This document shows positions 53,073-62,306 of a stretch of 64,000 nt of DNA, in pieces. Numbering within the stretch: the stretch's first letter is position 1; each line of letters begins with the position of its first letter. The stretch spans positions 212,501-276,500 of the forward strand of contig NZ_CP007806.1 in assembly GCF_000219535.2 (NCBI RefSeq), written 5' to 3'. The notes beneath the pieces are model-generated. The model worked only from the letters and a program-made list of their open reading frames with translations. It was not told where the DNA came from and searched no databases. The DNA is from Brevibacillus laterosporus LMG 15441 (lineage in GTDB: Bacteria > Bacillota > Bacilli > Brevibacillales > Brevibacillaceae). Position numbers and translations under genes: made by a program.

Positions 53073-54280
53073 TGCTGCAAGCATGGAAGGAGTTCCATCC
53101 TGTTGTAAAGCTCATTTTAATTGGCTCCGTATTAATGAACGTTGGAAACGGGATGATTATTCCCTATTTTGCCATTTACTTAGGCGAACATACTAATCTT
53201 TCTATTACTCAGATCGGTTTTTTGATCGGTTCTAGTTCATTGGCAGCGATGTTTGGTGGATTTTTAGGAGGAAGTTTGTCAGATTTAATTGGAAGGAAAA
53301 AGGTCATGATGGCATCCCTTATTCTCTCAGCGATCATGTTAATTGGATTAACACTCCATGAATTTCCTGCCATACTGATGCTAGTGACAATAGGTAGAGG
53401 TTTTACACTGTCATTTTTTGAGCCTTGTTCGAAGGCATTAATAGCTGACCTTACCGAGAGTGGGAAAAGGCTTCGCGCCTTTTCAATGAAATACTTTTGT
53501 GGGAATCTGGGATTAGCTATTGGGCCCATAGTAGGTACATTCCTCGGCTTACAAGCAACTAGCACGCTTCCCTTCTATGTTTCTTGTGCTGTTTTTCTAT
53601 TCTATGGTTTGCTATTGCATCTATGGTTTGCAAAATATAAGGTTACTTCTATTTCAGCACAGCAAGAGAAGGTGACCTTTCGAGCATCGATGAAAGCATT
53701 GGGTAGAGATAAAATTTTGTTGTTATTCCTTCTGGGAGGATTGTTAGCGACCACCGTTCATGGACAATTTTCCGTGACTCTTTCTCAATATTTTTACGCG
53801 GATCTAAAGAGTGCCATTACATTCTTAGGAGTCTTATGGTCTGCCCATGCGATTGTTATCATTATGTTGAGTGTCCCTATTTTGCGTCTTATGGAAAAAA
53901 GAACCTCCTTGCAATCGATTGTGATTGGAACTTCCCTATTTTGTGCGGGAATCATTGGTTTTGCTTTCTCGCTAAGCCTTCCATCATTTTTAATTTCAAT
54001 GATCATTTTTACTATAGGTGAAATATTCTTGATACCTGCTGAATATGCGATCATTGATGAGATTACACCTGATCATATTCGCGGAACTTATTTTGGAGCA
54101 GTTAGCTCTACCACACTAGGCTCCTTTATCGGACCGGGAGTGTCAGGTATGATTCTGTCACATTTTAATGGATTGACGATGTTCCTATTTTTAGCACTTT
54201 TATCTCTTATTAGCATTATCTTTTATGTTGGGGGAACCCGCTTAAAAGAACAGAGGACGTCAGTCTCCATTCATGAATAG
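53072..54280 (+). CDS. MFS multidrug-type transporter
   Basis: 402 residues, 12 membrane helices. Motif A (GSLSDLIGRKKVMMAS) lies after helix 2. The YttB/MdtG-like N-terminus reads GNGMIIPYFAIYLGE. It is translationally coupled to the ArsR-type regulator (one-base overlap), so the regulator probably senses a transported compound. The downstream 350 bp hold no other gene. Confidence 0.88.
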   Translation: MLQAWKEFHPVVKLILIGSVLMNVGNGMIIPYFAIYLGEHTNLSITQIGFLIGSSSLAAMFGGFLGGSLSDLIGRKKVMMASLILSAIMLIGLTLHEFPAILMLVTIGRGFTLSFFEPCSKALIADLTESGKRLRAFSMKYFCGNLGLAIGPIVGTFLGLQATSTLPFYVSCAVFLFYGLLLHLWFAKYKVTSISAQQEKVTFRASMKALGRDKILLLFLLGGLLATTVHGQFSVTLSQYFYADLKSAITFLGVLWSAHAIVIIMLSVPILRLMEKRTSLQSIVIGTSLFCAGIIGFAFSLSLPSFLISMIIFTIGEIFLIPAEYAIIDEITPDHIRGTYFGAVSSTTLGSFIGPGVSGMILSHFNGLTMFLFLALLSLISIIFYVGGTRLKEQRTSVSIHE

Positions 54281-54515
54281 AATAAAAATCGAACCAAGAA
54301 CCGGGCAGAACTCAGGCTGAAGCTCCTGTATGTTGTCAGGTTTTTTCTTTTTGTAAAGTGTAATGACGTGCTCTGATTTGAAGATTGATAGCTAAAATAA
54401 AACATATTTTACTTTTTGGGAATGCAGTTAATTTTGAAACCTTTTTTGAGATAATCCGTATACCTCAATCGGGAAACAAAAATGTGTTACATAAAACAGC
54501 ATATCTGTTTTTTGG

Positions 54516-54588
54516 AGGAGCCTGCCACCGCAGCTTTGCTATGTCTTTTTTTAGCTACGGTCGATGGGCTCCTTTTGTATTTTTTTCC
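54516..54588 (+). ncRNA. Structured leader with terminator before a cation/proton antiporter
   Basis: aggagcc (54516-54522) pairs with ggctcct (54567-54573). Inside, accg-c-agct pairs with agct-a-cggt, leaving an asymmetric internal loop (tgcc / cgatg). T-rich sequence (54573-54587) follows, so the outer stem can act as an intrinsic terminator. The gccaccgc...cggtcgatgggctcc text looks riboswitch-like and sits 43 bp before an ion antiporter gene, so a sodium, lithium or other ion-responsive element is possible. The class is not identified. The remaining 54281-54515 region has no recognised gene. Confidence 0.5.
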
Positions 54589-54630
54589 CTTCGTGTGCTC
54601 AAGATATAAACATAAAAGAGGTGGAGAACT

Positions 54631-55779
54631 ATGCTTGTTTTTCAATTAGCAATCATCTTGCTAGCTTCAAAAATCGCTGGAGATATCAGTGCTAAATTAG
54701 GTCAGCCCTCTGTATTAGGAAAGCTCCTTATTGGTATCGTATTAGGGCCGACTGTACTTGGGGTAGTGACGAATACAGACATTCTTCAGGAATTGAGTCA
54801 AATAGGTGTTATCTTATTGATGTTTATTGCCGGACTTGAAACCGATACAGAGGAATTCAAACGTACTGGTAAGGCATCAGCATTTGTAGGTGTTGCCGGA
54901 ATTATTTTTCCTTTCGCATGTGGTTATCTAGTGGGTATTTACTTACAGCTATCTACAATTGAATCTATTTTCCTCGGTCTGTTACTTTCTGCAACAAGCG
55001 TGAGTATTTCCGTTCAGACATTGAAAGAAATGGGGAAATTAAAATCACGAGAAGGAACAACGATTCTAGGAGCTGCTGTCATTGATGACGTACTTGTTAT
55101 TATTGCTCTGGCTTTTGTTATAAGCTTTGCTGGTGGAGACATCAATTTGGGAGAAGTAGTCTTGAAAAAGATAGCATTCTTTGCCATAGCTATCCTTTTC
55201 GCATGGAAAGTGGTTCCATGGGTGTTAAACAAATTTGCTCCGCTTCGTGTATCAGAAGCCGTGATTTCAGCAGGTCTCATCATTTGTTTCGTGTATGCTT
55301 ACGTAGCTGAGTATGCAGGTGTTGCTGGTATTATCGGTGCTTATATTGCAGGTGTTGCTATTAGTTTAACGAAACATAAGCATGAAGTGTTCGAAAAGGT
55401 AGAAACGATCAGTTACTCGATTTTCGTTCCTGTATTTTTTACCTCGATTGGGGTAACGGCTCAATTTATAGGAATCACACAGAACATCTGGCTAATCCTA
55501 GGTTTGAGTGTGGTAGCGATCCTAACAAAGCTCATCGGCTCTGCGATCGGAGCCAGATTAGCAGGCTTTAAGTGGAGAAGCTCCCTTGGTGTTGGTGCAG
55601 CTATGGTATCACGTGGTGAAGTAGCACTTATCATCGCAGCAATGGGGCTTGAATCTCAAATGCTAAGCAGCGATATGTTTGCGGTTATTGTAGTTGTAGT
55701 ATTGATTACGACAATTGTGACACCTATGATGATGAAGGCGTTTTTGAGTAATTCTAGTGGGAGCAAACAAAATGCGTAA
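54631..55779 (+). CDS. CPA2-family cation/proton antiporter
   Basis: 382 residues, 12-13 membrane helices, no C-terminal RCK domain. Diagnostic features are GKLLIGIVLGPTVLGV, FIAGLETDTEEFKRTG and the ion-binding pair in AAVIDDVLVII. The NapA/GerN/Kef-like group exchanges sodium or potassium for protons across the plasma membrane. The leader at 54516 may control it. SD agaggtgga. Confidence 0.92.
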   Translation: MLVFQLAIILLASKIAGDISAKLGQPSVLGKLLIGIVLGPTVLGVVTNTDILQELSQIGVILLMFIAGLETDTEEFKRTGKASAFVGVAGIIFPFACGYLVGIYLQLSTIESIFLGLLLSATSVSISVQTLKEMGKLKSREGTTILGAAVIDDVLVIIALAFVISFAGGDINLGEVVLKKIAFFAIAILFAWKVVPWVLNKFAPLRVSEAVISAGLIICFVYAYVAEYAGVAGIIGAYIAGVAISLTKHKHEVFEKVETISYSIFVPVFFTSIGVTAQFIGITQNIWLILGLSVVAILTKLIGSAIGARLAGFKWRSSLGVGAAMVSRGEVALIIAAMGLESQMLSSDMFAVIVVVVLITTIVTPMMMKAFLSNSSGSKQNA

Positions 55780-55907
55780 GTAGCAGGTAAAAGATTGTTG
55801 TTGTGTGGACAGAGCGGGGTTTCTTATTAGCTATAGTAGAGAGGATAGGAAGCTTTCTTGATAGCTGGAGAAGATTTTTGTTCATCGTATAAAAAGGGAA
55901 AAGGGTG

Positions 55908-55937
55908 CTAACTATTCCAGTCGGCACCCTTTATTTA
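55908..55937. terminator. Bidirectional terminator between antiporter and acetamidase genes
   Basis: aaagggtgc pairs with gcacccttt, with A-rich and T-rich flanks on either side of the stem. Confidence 0.85.
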
Positions 55938-55985
55938 ACGAGAGCAGAAGAGATGATTTCGTTCATGCACCCTTCGATTCTTTAT

Positions 55986-56918
55986 TTATATGATAAGCTT
56001 ATCCTCGTCTAGCACTGCATGAACACCCACAACATCGTTAACCAACTGGGTTATGCGTAAATCAACAAGCAGGCTGGCTAGATTTAAGGCTTCTTTTCGT
56101 TCATAGCCATACAGCTCCTGCATCCAATCAATCATGCCCTCTAATGCGATCATAGAGGCTTCGTGCAAATCCTTATGGACTCCAAATGTGATTTTACTAG
56201 TTGGTGTTTGTGCTCGTGGGAAGGACAGCGCTCGATCTTCTACTGTAAAAGTGAGGTCAACCAACTCCATTGGACATTCTACGGCAAGTCCAGATACTTC
56301 CCCGTCGCCTTGGACGGCGTGTCCATCTCCTACGGAAAAGAGCCCGCCATCTACAGGGATAGGTAAATAGAGCGTACTCCCGGGGATTAGCTCTTTACAA
56401 TCTATGTTACCGCCACAGTAGCGAGGAGGAATAGTAGAATGAATATCTGGTTCGTCTGGCGGCATGCCCATTACTCCCATAAATGGATGAAGGCGAATTT
56501 TATGCCCTTTATCGCTGGTTCCGATCATGTTCGTCGCATCTAACTCCCAGATTAAATGATATCCTTCCTTTTCCTGCATTCCCAGACGGTTATTTACGGC
56601 GCTGGCAAATCCGCCACCCTGACTCCAGCCCCATGTGCCTACACGTAATTCATTAATATGTATTGCTAAGCTTTGTCCAACCTTGGCATCGGCAATGTAC
56701 AAGGGACCAATCAGGGCATGTCCGCTATCCTGAGGGTGCTTTCGCGTACAAAATTCTACTCTTCTGCCGTTTGCTTGTTCCGGTCCTGCATTCCAATCCG
56801 CATCAAGCGTCTCAAAACGAACAGTGTCACCAGATTGTATTGTCAGGATAGGGGAAGCCTCTCTGCTAAAGGAGCCATGCAGAGTCGAGCGCTTAGGCTG
56901 GATGGTATATATAGCCAT
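55986..56918 (-). CDS. Acetamidase/formamidase family protein
   Basis: 310 residues, FmdA/AmdA family. Family text: SGDTVRFETLDADWNAG, SGHALIGPLYIADAKVGQSL, WGWSQGGGFAS, FMGVMGMPPDE and GDGHAVQGDGEVSGLAVECP, including the conserved metal-site Asp/His residues. It hydrolyses short amides to carboxylate and ammonia in the cytosol. SD aaggagg. Monocistronic. Confidence 0.92.
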   Translation of the reverse strand: MAIYTIQPKRSTLHGSFSREASPILTIQSGDTVRFETLDADWNAGPEQANGRRVEFCTRKHPQDSGHALIGPLYIADAKVGQSLAIHINELRVGTWGWSQGGGFASAVNNRLGMQEKEGYHLIWELDATNMIGTSDKGHKIRLHPFMGVMGMPPDEPDIHSTIPPRYCGGNIDCKELIPGSTLYLPIPVDGGLFSVGDGHAVQGDGEVSGLAVECPMELVDLTFTVEDRALSFPRAQTPTSKITFGVHKDLHEASMIALEGMIDWMQELYGYERKEALNLASLLVDLRITQLVNDVVGVHAVLDEDKLII

Positions 56919-57003
56919 ACACAGTTACCTCCTTGGTAGATTATTACAATAGCTTTCTATCAGAATAATACTGAGGAGGTAAAAGGTACAGATTTAAATA
57001 TTG

Positions 57004-57516
57004 CTATTCCGTCCATTCGATAACGGTGCCTATTGCAAGACTTTTCCTCACATCAATGATGCGCTGATTACGACTTCCGCGAAACCGCAGGGAGGTGTCT
57101 TTTTGTTCCGCTTTAAATTTACCGTCAATAATGACATCACATAGCTCCAATAACTGCCGTTGTTCATCTAGCAGGAGTAATGCTTCAAAAGTAAATCCAG
57201 TATATGCCCAGACTGTTTTATCCAGACAAGCTTGGCGAAAGCTAGTGATAAAGGCGGCGCAGGCAGTAGCGGAGAAAAATGGGTCTCCTCCACATAAGGT
57301 CAGACCATGTAATAATGGATTATCGGAAATTTCCTGAATCACCTCTTGCTGGTACGCTCGTGTAAAAGGTTGTCCATAGCTGAAATCCCACGATTCTGGA
57401 TTAAAACAACCCTGGCATGCGTGACGGCAGCCGCTTATAAACACGACCGCACGTAACCCAATGCCTTCGTTAATACTTTCCCTTCGATATTCGCAGATAT
57501 GCATGGATTGACTCAC
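57004..57516 (-). CDS. nrdG: Anaerobic ribonucleotide reductase activating enzyme
   Basis: 170 residues. Radical-SAM cluster motif C30-x3-C34-x2-C37 (GCRHACQGC), GGDPFF SAM-binding motif. It generates the glycyl radical in NrdD. GTG start inside the nrdD stop (GTGA overlap); an ATG four codons later is an alternative. Encoded directly after nrdD in the same operon. Confidence 0.94.
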   Translation of the reverse strand: MSQSMHICEYRRESINEGIGLRAVVFISGCRHACQGCFNPESWDFSYGQPFTRAYQQEVIQEISDNPLLHGLTLCGGDPFFSATACAAFITSFRQACLDKTVWAYTGFTFEALLLLDEQRQLLELCDVIIDGKFKAEQKDTSLRFRGSRNQRIIDVRKSLAIGTVIEWTE

Positions 57517-59771
57517 TGGTGCTTCACCCGATCCAGAACCTCCGCTTGTTTTGCAGAATTAAAACGTTGTGTATAATCGCCTGTAATATAACCTGTTACA
57601 CGGCGTAAACGTTGGAAATGAACGGAGTCTTCCGTACTTCCACAGTTTGGGCATTGCGTGCCGATAATCCCTTCATAGCCGCAGCTTGGGCAACGATCCA
57701 ATGGATGATTAATAGAGAAATAACCTACGTTGCTTCTTAATGCGTACTGAACAATCTGTTGGAAAGCTACTGTGTTTTGTCGAGCATTTCCATCTAGCTC
57801 AATATAAGTAATCGCCCCGGCGTTGCATAGCTCGTGAAAAGGTGCTTCAAGCTTAATTTTTTGGGAAGCGGATAGCGAATAGTAAACAGGAATGTGAAAG
57901 GAATTCGTATAATATTCACGGTCAGTAATTCCCGCAAGCTTTCCATAGGTTTTTTGATCAGCTTTTGTAAATTTGCCCGATAAACCTTCAGCAGGAGTAG
58001 CAAATAAGGTAATGTTGAGATTATATGTTTCGCTCATGTCATCGCAGTATTGGCGCATGAAGGAAATAACAGAGAGCGCACGCTGGTATACCTCTGTATC
58101 TTCTCCGTGGTGCTTGCCATAAAGAGCATACATGCATTCCGCTAGTCCGATAAAGCCGACAGCCAGACTGCCATGCTTAATTAAATCAGCTACCTCATCA
58201 TCGGGACGCAATTCTTTACCGCCCTCCCAGACACCCTCGCGCATCATGAAATCCGAAGCTTTGGCCGGCTGTTTAGCTTGGATGCCAAAACGATGAATCA
58301 AACCGCTGATAGCTACATCCATATAGCTTTGTAGGGCGTTATAGAAGCCGGTGATGTCTGCCTGATCGCGTTGGTTTTGACAAATCCCATATTCAATTCC
58401 CAATTTTACAAGATTGATCGTATTAAACGAGAGATTTCCCTTACCGCTACTATAATTCCGTCCAAAACGATCTGATATGGATCTTGTCCGGCAGCCCATT
58501 GTAGCGATGATGGTGTTCGGATCATCTTCACGGTAGTAGATGAGATTAAACGTAGCGTCTACATTGACGAAATTCGGATAAAGGCGCTTACTGGAGCATT
58601 CGATTGCTTCTTGGAATAAATCATAGTTGGGATCGCCCTCAGATTGATTAATCCCTGTTTTACATTGAAAAATATGCTGCGGGAAAATAGGGGTTTCTCC
58701 ATTTCCTAACCCATTACTTGTTGCCTGTAATAGTGCATGTGAGACCAGACGTCCTTCCGTAGAAGTACACATACCATAATTAAGCGAGGTAAAAGGAATT
58801 TGTCCCCCAGCTCGGCTACTCATCGTATTTAGATTATGGATGAGAGATTCCGCGGCCTGATAGGTCTCTGCGACAGTCTCTTCAAAGGCATAAGTAAAGC
58901 TTTTGGGAAAATCCTGCTTTAGTTTTTCATTATCCATATAAAGTAGATCATCAGATAAAGCTAGCTCGGAACCCTCGTTAAAATAATGAAGTCCTTTTTT
59001 CAGATGCTTGACGAAGGATTTCCGGACGTAAGGGGCTAGATCCCAGTCAATCTTGTTAGCAGAAACACCGCCGAATTGGCTATTTTGCTGCGATTGAAAG
59101 ATAATCGCGACTAGAGCCATTGCCGTCATAATGCTTTGTGGGGTGCGAACTGACCCGTTTCCAGTATTAAAGCCTTCAGCTAGTAGGCGGTCAAAAGGAA
59201 TGAAAATGCAGTTAGTTGTACCGATTGCATACTGATCCAAATCATGTACGTAGACATAATTATGATCGATTGCTTCACGGAGCTTGCTTGGTAAAACATA
59301 TTGTTTCACATGCCATTTCGCATATTCAGAGCCCATTTTACTCATTTTCCCGCTGAACGATTCTCCGTTAACATTTGCATTTTCTCGAAGTAAGTCCATA
59401 TCCTGTAGGCCGATGACAGCCTCACTAATGCTGTATAACTCGCTTTGCTTCAGACGAAGGCGATCACGTTGTTGACGGTAGGCAGAAAAGGAATCAGCAA
59501 CATCGTTGTGATCTTTTTCACATAACTGTGCAATAATTAACTCGTGTATCGTCTGTGTAGATATTGGATTTATGTAGGGAAGCTCCCGCTCTGCGGTTAG
59601 CGGTTGCATGCGTGGTTGCAGTGTAAGATGTTCCTCAATACAATGGGCAATCTCCTCACTAAGGGCCACGTTTACTGTACCTGACGTGGGCAAGCATGCC
59701 TGAGTAATTGTTGTGATTATCTTTTCTGGCTGAAAGATTTCTTGACGACCATCGCGTTTCATTATTAGCAT
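57513..59771 (-). CDS. nrdD: Anaerobic ribonucleoside-triphosphate reductase
   Basis: 752 residues from the ATG behind caggagg; upstream in-frame codons lie in the leader. An ATP-cone lies at the N-terminus (MKRDGRQEIFQPEKIITTI). The reductase core includes MGCRTRSISDRFGRNYSSGKGN and the C-terminal zinc site CPSCGYEGIIGTQCPNCGS. The glycyl-radical motif is RRVTGYI. It reduces NTPs to dNTPs without oxygen. Two NrdR-like boxes upstream suggest dATP/ATP-sensing repression. Confidence 0.96.
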   Translation of the reverse strand: MLIMKRDGRQEIFQPEKIITTITQACLPTSGTVNVALSEEIAHCIEEHLTLQPRMQPLTAERELPYINPISTQTIHELIIAQLCEKDHNDVADSFSAYRQQRDRLRLKQSELYSISEAVIGLQDMDLLRENANVNGESFSGKMSKMGSEYAKWHVKQYVLPSKLREAIDHNYVYVHDLDQYAIGTTNCIFIPFDRLLAEGFNTGNGSVRTPQSIMTAMALVAIIFQSQQNSQFGGVSANKIDWDLAPYVRKSFVKHLKKGLHYFNEGSELALSDDLLYMDNEKLKQDFPKSFTYAFEETVAETYQAAESLIHNLNTMSSRAGGQIPFTSLNYGMCTSTEGRLVSHALLQATSNGLGNGETPIFPQHIFQCKTGINQSEGDPNYDLFQEAIECSSKRLYPNFVNVDATFNLIYYREDDPNTIIATMGCRTRSISDRFGRNYSSGKGNLSFNTINLVKLGIEYGICQNQRDQADITGFYNALQSYMDVAISGLIHRFGIQAKQPAKASDFMMREGVWEGGKELRPDDEVADLIKHGSLAVGFIGLAECMYALYGKHHGEDTEVYQRALSVISFMRQYCDDMSETYNLNITLFATPAEGLSGKFTKADQKTYGKLAGITDREYYTNSFHIPVYYSLSASQKIKLEAPFHELCNAGAITYIELDGNARQNTVAFQQIVQYALRSNVGYFSINHPLDRCPSCGYEGIIGTQCPNCGSTEDSVHFQRLRRVTGYITGDYTQRFNSAKQAEVLDRVKHQ

Positions 59772-59916
59772 GAAAAAAGCCTCCTGTAATGTGAAAAACC
59801 TGATGTGAAAGGTAAAAATACGCTTGGTAATGGTAGAAGGTAGTGCACATGAATTCAAAATGTAAGAAGCATCCCCTCATCAATTAAGAGAAAATGCTTC
59901 TGTAATGTGGTTAAAT

Positions 59917-59963
59917 ACACTATATATAGTCTACGAATTACAAAATACATCAATATATCGTAT
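59917..59963. promoter_or_regulatory. Pair of NrdR-like boxes upstream of nrdDG
   Basis: ACACTATATATAGTCT (59917-59932) matches the NrdR box ACACwATATATwGTGT at 15 of 16 positions. A weaker site, catcaATATATcgtat (59948-59963), is centred 31 bp away, three helical turns, as usual for paired NrdR boxes. Known NrdR represses ribonucleotide reductase operons. Confidence 0.8.
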
Positions 59964-60006
59964 GTGTCAAATGACGGTCCTGTGACTAGACTTCAGAATG
60001 CATGTG

Positions 60007-62097
60007 CTATAAATAATCAGACATGATTTTTTCGGTGTCATAGGGTGTTATCCCACTATTTACAGAAAAGACGGATTGGGCACGATCAGGATTATCAACA
60101 AGCGTTCCTCTGGCTAAGGCGTGCAATACAAACAGGTCGTATAAATTTGGTTTAATCAGATTTGTCATGGCTTTTCCCATGAGCTGCATGCTGTTTCGAT
60201 TATGTTCAACGTTATTGGCATAGGTAGGTTCAAAAGTAAGAGCTAAATCGGTCCAGATGACCTGACGAGCCTCTATATCAATCATAACGGGAATACAAAT
60301 CGTTGTATCAGCAGTGATGTCGATTTTATTTTGTACGGTAGCCGGTTCGAAGATTTCACCAGAATTAGGGTGCTGTCGCATCATCCAGCCAGCAAAGCAT
60401 TCAGGGAGATCACAATAAGGATGACTGGTAAAGGAATGCAAAGACATGGAAAGATAACGAGCCCCTGCTTTTGCCGCAGCAGCTAAATCGATATCAATGA
60501 ACTCGCAGGCACCTTGTGGAGCAGTAGTAATATCACCACTATGGTAGGCCTTAAAGGAAGATGAAACTAGATTTGTATAGGAAATGTGTTCTAAATCATT
60601 CCAGTTGTGGTCATACATCACAGCAGATAAATCAACATCCACTCGATCTGTCGGAACTTGATTCACAATACCTTCTCGCCACCAAGTAAAAAATCGGATG
60701 GTATTTCCAGCCGGTAAATCAAGCTTAGAACCTCGCGTAATCGTACGGAGCGCCTTCTGAGCTGAGCGTTGGGAGAAGGGGACATTGTAATTGCGCAATC
60801 GTTCATCGACATATACATAGCCCAGCGGCGGCAATTGGGAAAAACGCTGCATGAGTTCCTTTTGACAGATGGATATGATTGAATCACCGATTTCCTTAGG
60901 AAGAGGAGCCAGTGTGTCAGCACTCACTTGAACTTTGGCTACATTTCCTTTCGGGAAAAATGTACGGACGGCTTGCGGAATGTGACGGTTCGCAAAATGT
61001 GTCATCACCTGTAGCAATACAGGAGAAGAAACCTGATCAACTATCTTTTCAAAAGCATGGACGATTGGCTGCCACTCCACACTGAGACGTATGATGTGAT
61101 CAAGACGACGTGCCAGCTCGCCCGGTCTAGTGGAAAGTAGCTCGATTGCTTCTGATAGCCGTCGATGTAATAGAGCTTCCTCTACTTTACTGTTAAATGT
61201 TTCGATTTTTTGATTGTTACGAATCAGATAAAAAGCATCGGCGCACCGTGGGAAACGTAGTTTGTATTCCGTAGGGTGTAAAATTTCCCCTAATCGAATC
61301 CAACGGTTTTTATAGCGCAGCATATCTTCTTCGAGGGCAAGACAATTCTCTAATAGCCCCAAGATAAAACGTCTTTGGGCACGTGTAAATTTACGAAAGG
61401 GCGTAGCGCTGGATAGACTGATATCACCGCCAGATAAGGATGTAGCTACCCGTAAAACATCTGTTGCTGTCTTGATATGTTTGGAAAAAAAGGCAGGTGA
61501 TAGTTTACTGGATGAGAACAGTAAGCCTGTGAGCAGCGCAATATTTTCTTTTAATGGAATATCTAACTGCACAAGTTTATCTAAAACCTGATATTCTTGT
61601 ATAAAGAAGCTGAGGTCATCCTTGTCGGTTTCGGAAAGGGAGGTTTTGGACTGGACGAGATTCCAGAAGATTTGCTCTAATTCCTCTTCATTTCCAAGTT
61701 CAATGACAGTTAACTGATGTTGATCAAGCAGTGGAAGTCGTTTCTTTACTTCATCAATCGGAAGAGAAAGGGTGAGATAGTGAATAATGGCGTTCACATA
61801 TAAGCTTGCTTGGCTTGCTTCCATTAGTTGCTGGGGGAAATTTTGATACATCGGACGATATCGTACATGAGCTCCGACCAGTTGCTTTACGTCCTTTTCT
61901 AGCTGCTGAAAGAATGTAGTAAATTCTTCGACAGATAGGGTTTGCAACCGTTCCATCAATCGGTGGGAAAAGGTGAAGCCAAGATGCTCCAGGTTTTTTA
62001 AGGCAGTAGCTAGGTAAGGAAGAGGTAAATGACTGATTCCTGTCTGTACAAGTAGCTTACCTTTGCGTCTTAGATAGATAGAATTTTTCATTGGCAT
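60007..62097 (-). CDS. TerD-related stress protein (MXAN_6230/SCO0854-like, RING-less)
   Basis: About 696 residues if translation starts at the ATG 62097; no good SD is visible and other starts are possible. The C-terminal about 250 residues resemble TerD-superfamily calcium-binding stress proteins: VDVDLSAVMYDHNWNDLEHI, GACEFIDIDLAAAAKAGARY, SGEIFEPATVQNKIDIT and NSMQLMGKAMTNLIKP. The N-terminal 450 residues are helical. The layout recalls the large MXAN_6230/SCO0854-type proteins, but the zinc RING region found in those is missing. The role is unknown; such proteins are linked to tellurite, stress or phage-defence loci. Confidence 0.6.
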   Translation of the reverse strand: MPMKNSIYLRRKGKLLVQTGISHLPLPYLATALKNLEHLGFTFSHRLMERLQTLSVEEFTTFFQQLEKDVKQLVGAHVRYRPMYQNFPQQLMEASQASLYVNAIIHYLTLSLPIDEVKKRLPLLDQHQLTVIELGNEEELEQIFWNLVQSKTSLSETDKDDLSFFIQEYQVLDKLVQLDIPLKENIALLTGLLFSSSKLSPAFFSKHIKTATDVLRVATSLSGGDISLSSATPFRKFTRAQRRFILGLLENCLALEEDMLRYKNRWIRLGEILHPTEYKLRFPRCADAFYLIRNNQKIETFNSKVEEALLHRRLSEAIELLSTRPGELARRLDHIIRLSVEWQPIVHAFEKIVDQVSSPVLLQVMTHFANRHIPQAVRTFFPKGNVAKVQVSADTLAPLPKEIGDSIISICQKELMQRFSQLPPLGYVYVDERLRNYNVPFSQRSAQKALRTITRGSKLDLPAGNTIRFFTWWREGIVNQVPTDRVDVDLSAVMYDHNWNDLEHISYTNLVSSSFKAYHSGDITTAPQGACEFIDIDLAAAAKAGARYLSMSLHSFTSHPYCDLPECFAGWMMRQHPNSGEIFEPATVQNKIDITADTTICIPVMIDIEARQVIWTDLALTFEPTYANNVEHNRNSMQLMGKAMTNLIKPNLYDLFVLHALARGTLVDNPDRAQSVFSVNSGITPYDTEKIMSDYL

Positions 62098-62100
62098 AGT

Positions 62101-62172
62101 AAAAAAAATCAGGAGAGCAGTGCCCCTAATATCCATTTGTCGTAGAAGGAAGGAGCACTATAGCCTGATTTT
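62101..62172. promoter_or_regulatory. Long hairpin with terminator geometry before the TerD-related gene
   Basis: On the minus strand, aaatcagg ... cctgattt closes a stem. An inner stem agtgctcc/ggggcact has one mismatch, and seven T follow only 3 nt before the ATG at 62097. It behaves as an intrinsic terminator inside the gene's leader. On the plus strand the same DNA also forms a hairpin followed by TTTTT. Confidence 0.65.
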
Positions 62173-62229
62173 TATATCCTTTTTATTATTTGTAAAGGTT
62201 AATTTTTGAATGGGAAAGATTATTCAATC

Positions 62230-62258
62230 ATTATAGTATAGATACAAAAGTCTGTAAA
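62230..62258 (-). promoter_or_regulatory. Promoter of the TerD-related gene
   Basis: Minus strand: TTTACA (62258-62253), exactly 17 bp, TATAAT (62235-62230). The predicted transcript begins about 125 nt before the start codon and must pass through the terminator-like hairpin. Confidence 0.72.
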
Positions 62259-62306
62259 TAAGATGAAAAATAGTCGAAAAGAGAAAGAGTAAGGAGGAGA
62301 GAAGCC

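Noticed and set aside
54385-54609. Plus-strand 74-codon frame before the antiporter
   Set aside because: It passes through the structured leader and terminator, has no SD and no recognisable motif.
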